From Malurus cyaneus samueli (taxonomy: Eukaryota; Chordata; Aves; Passeriformes; Maluridae): a DNA stretch of 64,000 bases. Under the pieces are notes generated by a model. The model made no database searches and was not told the DNA's origin. It worked only from the letters and a program-made list of their open reading frames with translations. The stretch covers positions 1 through 64,000 of the forward strand of contig VKON01003822.1 of NCBI GenBank assembly GCA_009741485.1, given 5' to 3'. Shown here piece after piece: positions 59,346-64,000 of the stretch. The first letter of the stretch is position 1, and each line of letters begins with the position of its first letter. Position numbers and translations under genes: made by a program.

Positions 59346-60868
59346 TGTCAGGTTTACTCATCCGATTTGGTGTGGGGATGGACCAAGAAACCGACAAACA
59401 GATGCTCCCTATGAAAAGTCTGAAACTTCTCCTCTCTCCAGCAAAAGAGCCCTACCCCCGTGTAGAGCCAACCACATGGCTCGATGAGGACAGCGCTGCC
59501 CATCACAGCCTGGGCAATTCACAGGTTGTACACCTCTGTACGACATTGTTCCTGTACGTAAGAAAATCAAACAAGAGAGGCGGCGCCGCCATGTAATTAA
59601 GGTTAGATGTAGTTTTAAGCATCATGCACGGGAAAAAACAAGCAGAGGAGTAGGAGTGTAAGAAAGAAAATGGAGACCCAAGTACAAGTAAAGAGAGATC
59701 GGATATTGCTCGTGCGTGGTTCTCGAGCAGGAGAACATAACTTGTTCTCAAAAGGACTATCACACAATGAGAGACCTGTAAAAAAAGGACACGACCTTGC
59801 CTGAGGAAAAACCCTGGCCTTTGAGACTGGATGAACTGATTAGAAGCCAAAAAAAATGAAGAAGAGGCTGGCCCCCCCGTAAATGTTGAAGCGAGTTGAT
59901 GCAAAGAGAAATGTGTCGCGGGAGGGAGAGGTGCCCCCGCTCAAGCAAGTGAAGCGTGTCTGCAAAGATTTGTGATGAGGTCACATCGCTGAAACAACGC
60001 ATTTGCCTTGAGGACATTCTTTTGTGGAACCGCTAAAGCTGTCTACACATAAGGACAGGTACCAAACTCCTGGCACCACTTCGATCTCAGCATACCAACT
60101 AAGCCTTCGCGCCAGCCGAAAGTACAAAGAACCGTTAAGTTCACTAAACGACTATAGATCAACGTAGCTTGTGAGCAACCGCAAAAGGGTCATCTAAAGT
60201 AGCTATAAGAGCTCAGTTTGTAATATTATTAAGTTGATACCGAGCAAACTAGGCATAAACACCGTGGTTCTAGAAATAAAACGAGTGTCTAACACTACTC
60301 TTGGGGCTTGGCATCCGCGTCGACAAATGTCACCCGACACTTGTCTCCGACACGAGATAAAGAAAAATACTCCGTCCCATCAGCATTACACTGACTGTTC
60401 TCTGGAGAGAACTTCCACAGCTTGAGCTGTAAGGACTCTCGCCTAGACTCGACAATAACTGAAGATAGGTTGGATCTATGTTAAGACTGCATTACTGGCT
60501 CTGTTGTGCGCGGGAAAAACATGGGGGTAGAAGAGAGACCTGGGAAAGAGACGGTCCGAAAGAACAGGTGCTTACAAAATGTCCGTTATCTTTTTCTTCT
60601 CCTATCCTTTTTACTCTCGTAAATTTTTTCCTACTGTCCCCCCCGTGCGGTAGTATTCTTAGTAGTTTGTAGCAAGTAAATTCATTTGCAACTTTAATTT
60701 ATTCAGCCGTCTGACCATTCTCCAGGACGCACAATGTATTTCCTCAATATGTTATGTTATCGAAAGCCATAATTCATGAAATTTGGCTTGCTCTCACCTT
60801 CCTCTCGTGGGAAAGGAAGAACGCGTGGGTCAGTGCTTTTGCTTTCAGCACAGTCTCAAACCATGACA
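59346..60868 (+). mobile_element. ERVL-like 5' LTR (copy 3)
   Basis: Counterpart of 12743-14384. A primer-binding site TGGTGCCGTGACTCGAT follows at 60872 (one G missing). Confidence 0.7.
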
Positions 60869-60888
60869 TCTTGGTGCCGTGACTCGAT

Positions 60889-61710
60889 GGAAAAAATCAG
60901 GTTAAACCCATAACAAACAACATGACACTAGTGAGGCAGCTCTTAGCTACCTCAGAATGATGTGAGGTGCGGAGCGCGCAGTGCTATAATGTTTGAGCTT
61001 GGCCATCTGTGGTTCGGTTCAACGTTCCATTCCTTTTCCCAGATGCAGCCAAGTGGGTTTTGTGCAGCCGTCCTCCTCAATGCAGGCTGTTTACACTCTC
61101 CTGTTCCAGGTCTCAGTCATAACTTATTTATAGCTGGGCCTGAACCTGCAGGGCACAAGCCGGTTCCCCCACATCAGTTTCCCCTGAACTTCACGTCCCC
61201 TGATACACACATGTGACCACAAAGCCCACCCATGCCGATCTATAAACAGCATCCAAATATGAGAACCCCTTTGAGCTCCCTATACAGGGCCTGCAACCAG
61301 CTCACCCTCTGATGATCCCTGCAGAGCAGCAAACCTCTGGTTTTATACCAGAGAATCACGTAACACTATAATATCCGGCCAATAGTCTCACCCTAAGGCC
61401 CAATCCTTCCCTTCAAGAGCAAAGCACTGAAGTAGACAATTTTCCACAGACTTCGGATTGGGAATTTTTCACAGGTACCTGCTGCATCTGACTGTGTCTG
61501 GTTAATCCACTGTCATACTGCTAAGCAAATCGCAGATGAAATACTCGCTTTTAGATGTTAAAGTACCTTGGATAGTCAAGGAAGTTAGCCGTAAGTAAGT
61601 AAGTTATAGTAATAAACAACTAAAGATCTACAAGTGTTGTTCTTCTCTAACGGTGTTAGAACATAACAACAAGCCTAACCTAAAGTGTTATAAAGTTCCT
61701 TGTAAGTTCG
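60889..61710 (+). mobile_element. ERV leader (copy 3)
   Basis: Collinear with 39779-40674; no intact frame. Confidence 0.5.
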
Positions 61711-63027
61711 TGTGGGTTGACCCGCTACAATGCAGGTGCCCACGAATCTCTTATCACCCCTTCCCTCGGACAGGGAGAGACAAGGCCCATAGGAAAACAC
61801 AAGTATAAAAAAGTTTACAAAAGGATCAAATAAGCGACTTGCACAAACGAAAGGAAAAAGAAATAAATCAACTCTACTTCCCTAACAGCGTGTCTGGGCC
61901 ACTTCCGGAAAGCGGGCTCAGTACACGCATAGGTGCTCTGCGAAGGCAAATAATGAAAACTCATGAAGCCCCGCTCTCCTCCTCTCCTCCTCACTAATAA
62001 TGAGCTGAACGCATAGGGTATGGATATCCCCTTTGTGATTGTGGTCAGCGGCCTAGTCATGTCCCTCCAGGATCTACCCACTCACATCCTTTGAGAAGGA
62101 AAGGAATTCAGAGGACAGGTGTGCTTGGCAATAGCCAAAAACTTGCTCGTTCAGCCTCCGTCCACCACTCATCAAAGCACAGCACTGAAGGCTGAAGCTT
62201 TTAACCGCACTCAGACCAACAGTGCTATTTGATGTTTGAAGTTGTTCACCATTGAAAGACAGGATTTGCTAATGAAGGCAGACCCCCTGGATGGTGGCTA
62301 ATGACCCCCTCCCTCCGAATTATACAGCTGAAAAAAATCACGGCTCAGGCAGATAGGGGTAAAAAGAATAAATTTTACTAAATGTAAAACAAGATATAAC
62401 AAGTAGCATAAACAATCAACAGCCAGTCAAACCTAGTGACACCCTTGATGAAAAGTCTCCTTCTTGGACAAGATTACAGTGGTTGGCCAGCGGCCGCCGC
62501 TGGCTCCCCGGCGAGCATGGAGGCACGATGCTCCCACAAGTGCAGGGGACTGGGGTGCAAATCCGGCGCTGCCAAGATCCCCGCCTGGGATACATCAACA
62601 AGAGGCAGAGTGGATGAAGAAAATTCTCTCCAAAATCACAGCGGAAACGCCGTGCTCTTGACAGAAAATCCAGAAAGCAAAAGAGACTAGCAGGAACCCG
62701 ACGCGTCAGTACGGGAACTGGAGCAAGTCCACCCTCCGAAGCGAGTCCTAGCAAACCACCGCCCGAGCAAAAGCACGGGCGCCAGCAGGAAAAAAAACCC
62801 CTTCCCCCAAACCGCGAGAAAAAACAAAACAAAACCAAACACTCACAATCCCCAATCCCCCACTCCACAACAAAAAGCTGCTCCCCATTAGGTGCCCATA
62901 AGTGTCATTGTCTCTTCAATCACCCGGCCATTAACAAAACAGCTCGCCATCAAGGTATCCCAGCAACAAATGGGAAGGAAAAAAAAATTTCAAATGAACA
63001 AAAAGAGAGGAATTTAAACCCACAACA
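61711..63027 (-). mobile_element. Antisense long LTR (copy 3), about 110 bp longer than copy 2
   Basis: Counterpart of 40675-41959. It carries about 110 bp at about 62835-62965 that is missing from copy 2 at about 41893. Ends TGTGGGTTGACCC and CACAACA are present. Confidence 0.65.
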
Positions 63028-63609
63028 AAGTTATAGTTCCAATTAGGTTAAATGCTTAAGTGCTATTCCCTGTTAGAGTGTAAGTTCAGCTATAAATAAG
63101 TGACACATAAGTACTTAAGCAGTGTTTCCTATGTGAAATAGTTAGGCTTAAGAATAGTAAGCTAAGTATCTTTGAGTTAAGATTTTAGGCCAAATTCCAT
63201 TTTATCCTTGCCCTCACGTCCTTCACACACACATACCTACACCTCCCCTCTCCCCCAGATAGTTCCAGTTAATTTCTTTTTGATTGCTGGATTTCGTCTG
63301 TTTGTGTCATGTTTTTCCTTGTTGTCCCTTAACTGACCGTAAGTAGTAGAGTGAATCTTGTCACACAAATTGTCGTGCTTTGTCCACGTATTAAATCTGA
63401 ACTTTTGCTCATACGTGCCAGTGATTTTTAAGTCATTCAAACACCTGTTTTCATAACAGGTTCCTGGCTTCACAAGACATATTATGTATATCTTGGAGGA
63501 GCCCAATTCCAAACTTGTATACCAACTGCAAAACTGAATACATCAAGGGATTTCTCCGCACTAAAGGTGCGTGATTAACACATAATAGTGTTGGCTTCAC
63601 AGATATGGA
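63028..63609 (+). mobile_element. ERV internal remainder and satellite fragment (copy 3)
   Basis: Collinear with 41960-42605. Confidence 0.45.
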
Positions 63610-64000
63610 AGAACTGATGTGTTGTGGTTTATAATATAATGTTGCCCTTGTAGAAGTAGCTTAGTTAGCAGACATAGTTGTGACACTAATTTGGTGGGTT
63701 TTTTGAATTTAGACATAGTGTATATTAGCTGATGTTGTTGTTTAGAGCACTTGTGTTAACTGCAATAACGAAATATTATAGTTGTGACTAAAAATTTCAT
63801 GAAGGACTCTTGCAATTATAGCAAAACTATACAAAAGCTGCAAGAGAGCCACCACGTCCTTGAATGGCCCGGTTGCACTGCCTCATTCGAATCAAGATAA
63901 ATCAGTAACCAACTCAGAGCCGGAGAGGGTAGCATTCACAAGAGAGCACACCTTAGCACCTTCAGGGGAGACCATACCCTCAGGGACTTCAGCTCCAGAC
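63610..64000 (+). mobile_element. Probable solo LTR, cut by window end (copy 3)
   Basis: Collinear with the first about 360 bp of 42606-43576 (TGTTGTGGTTTATAATATAATG start). Confidence 0.5.

Overview
The window looks like repeat-dense avian DNA, most likely from a songbird. The support is a CR1 LINE fragment, several ERVL-like and ERVK-like LTR families with 5- or 6-bp target-site duplications, and long stretches of degenerate satellite. There is no bacterial-style coding and no intact protein-coding gene was found. Nearly all open frames are short and do not keep their frame between duplicated copies.

The main architecture is a large tandem segmental duplication seen three times. Copy 1 is about 1-15296. 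Copy 2 is about 18317-43576 and carries a suspect extra block at 31122-35282. Copy 3 starts at about 51945, is 5' truncated and runs off the window end. A full unit reads: antisense ERVL-like LTR; 3' end of another ERV plus its LTR; unrecognised spacer holding a 161-bp fold-back element; a degenerate tandem repeat of period about 146 bp; an antisense CR1 fragment; a broken USP36/USP42-like deubiquitinase fragment; a degenerate satellite of period about 187 bp (interrupted in copies 2 and 3 by a 2.3-kb insert absent from copy 1); an antisense ERVK-like LTR; a sense ERVL-like 5' LTR followed by a primer-binding site matching tRNA-His and an ERV leader; and an antisense 1.3-kb LTR nested in that leader.

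Copy 2 continues at 43577-51900 into satellite that switches orientation twice. This part holds a two-level LTR-in-LTR nest (45544-47009), a solo LTR (48465-48927), an antisense LTR (from 49038) and then about 2.4 kb of AT-rich single-copy-looking DNA. Copy 3 follows immediately.

Two 25-N gaps (15297-15321, 35258-35282) and uneven base accuracy show that this is a draft long-read assembly of a difficult locus. Copy 3 is about 13% shorter than copy 1 over the same USP-containing interval, through scattered small deletions. Frameshifts therefore cannot be read as biology without better sequence. The most interesting items are the perfect 51-bp inverted-repeat element with its own target duplication, the multiplied USP36-like pseudogene module bracketed by outward-facing LTRs, and the satellite with internal orientation flips.
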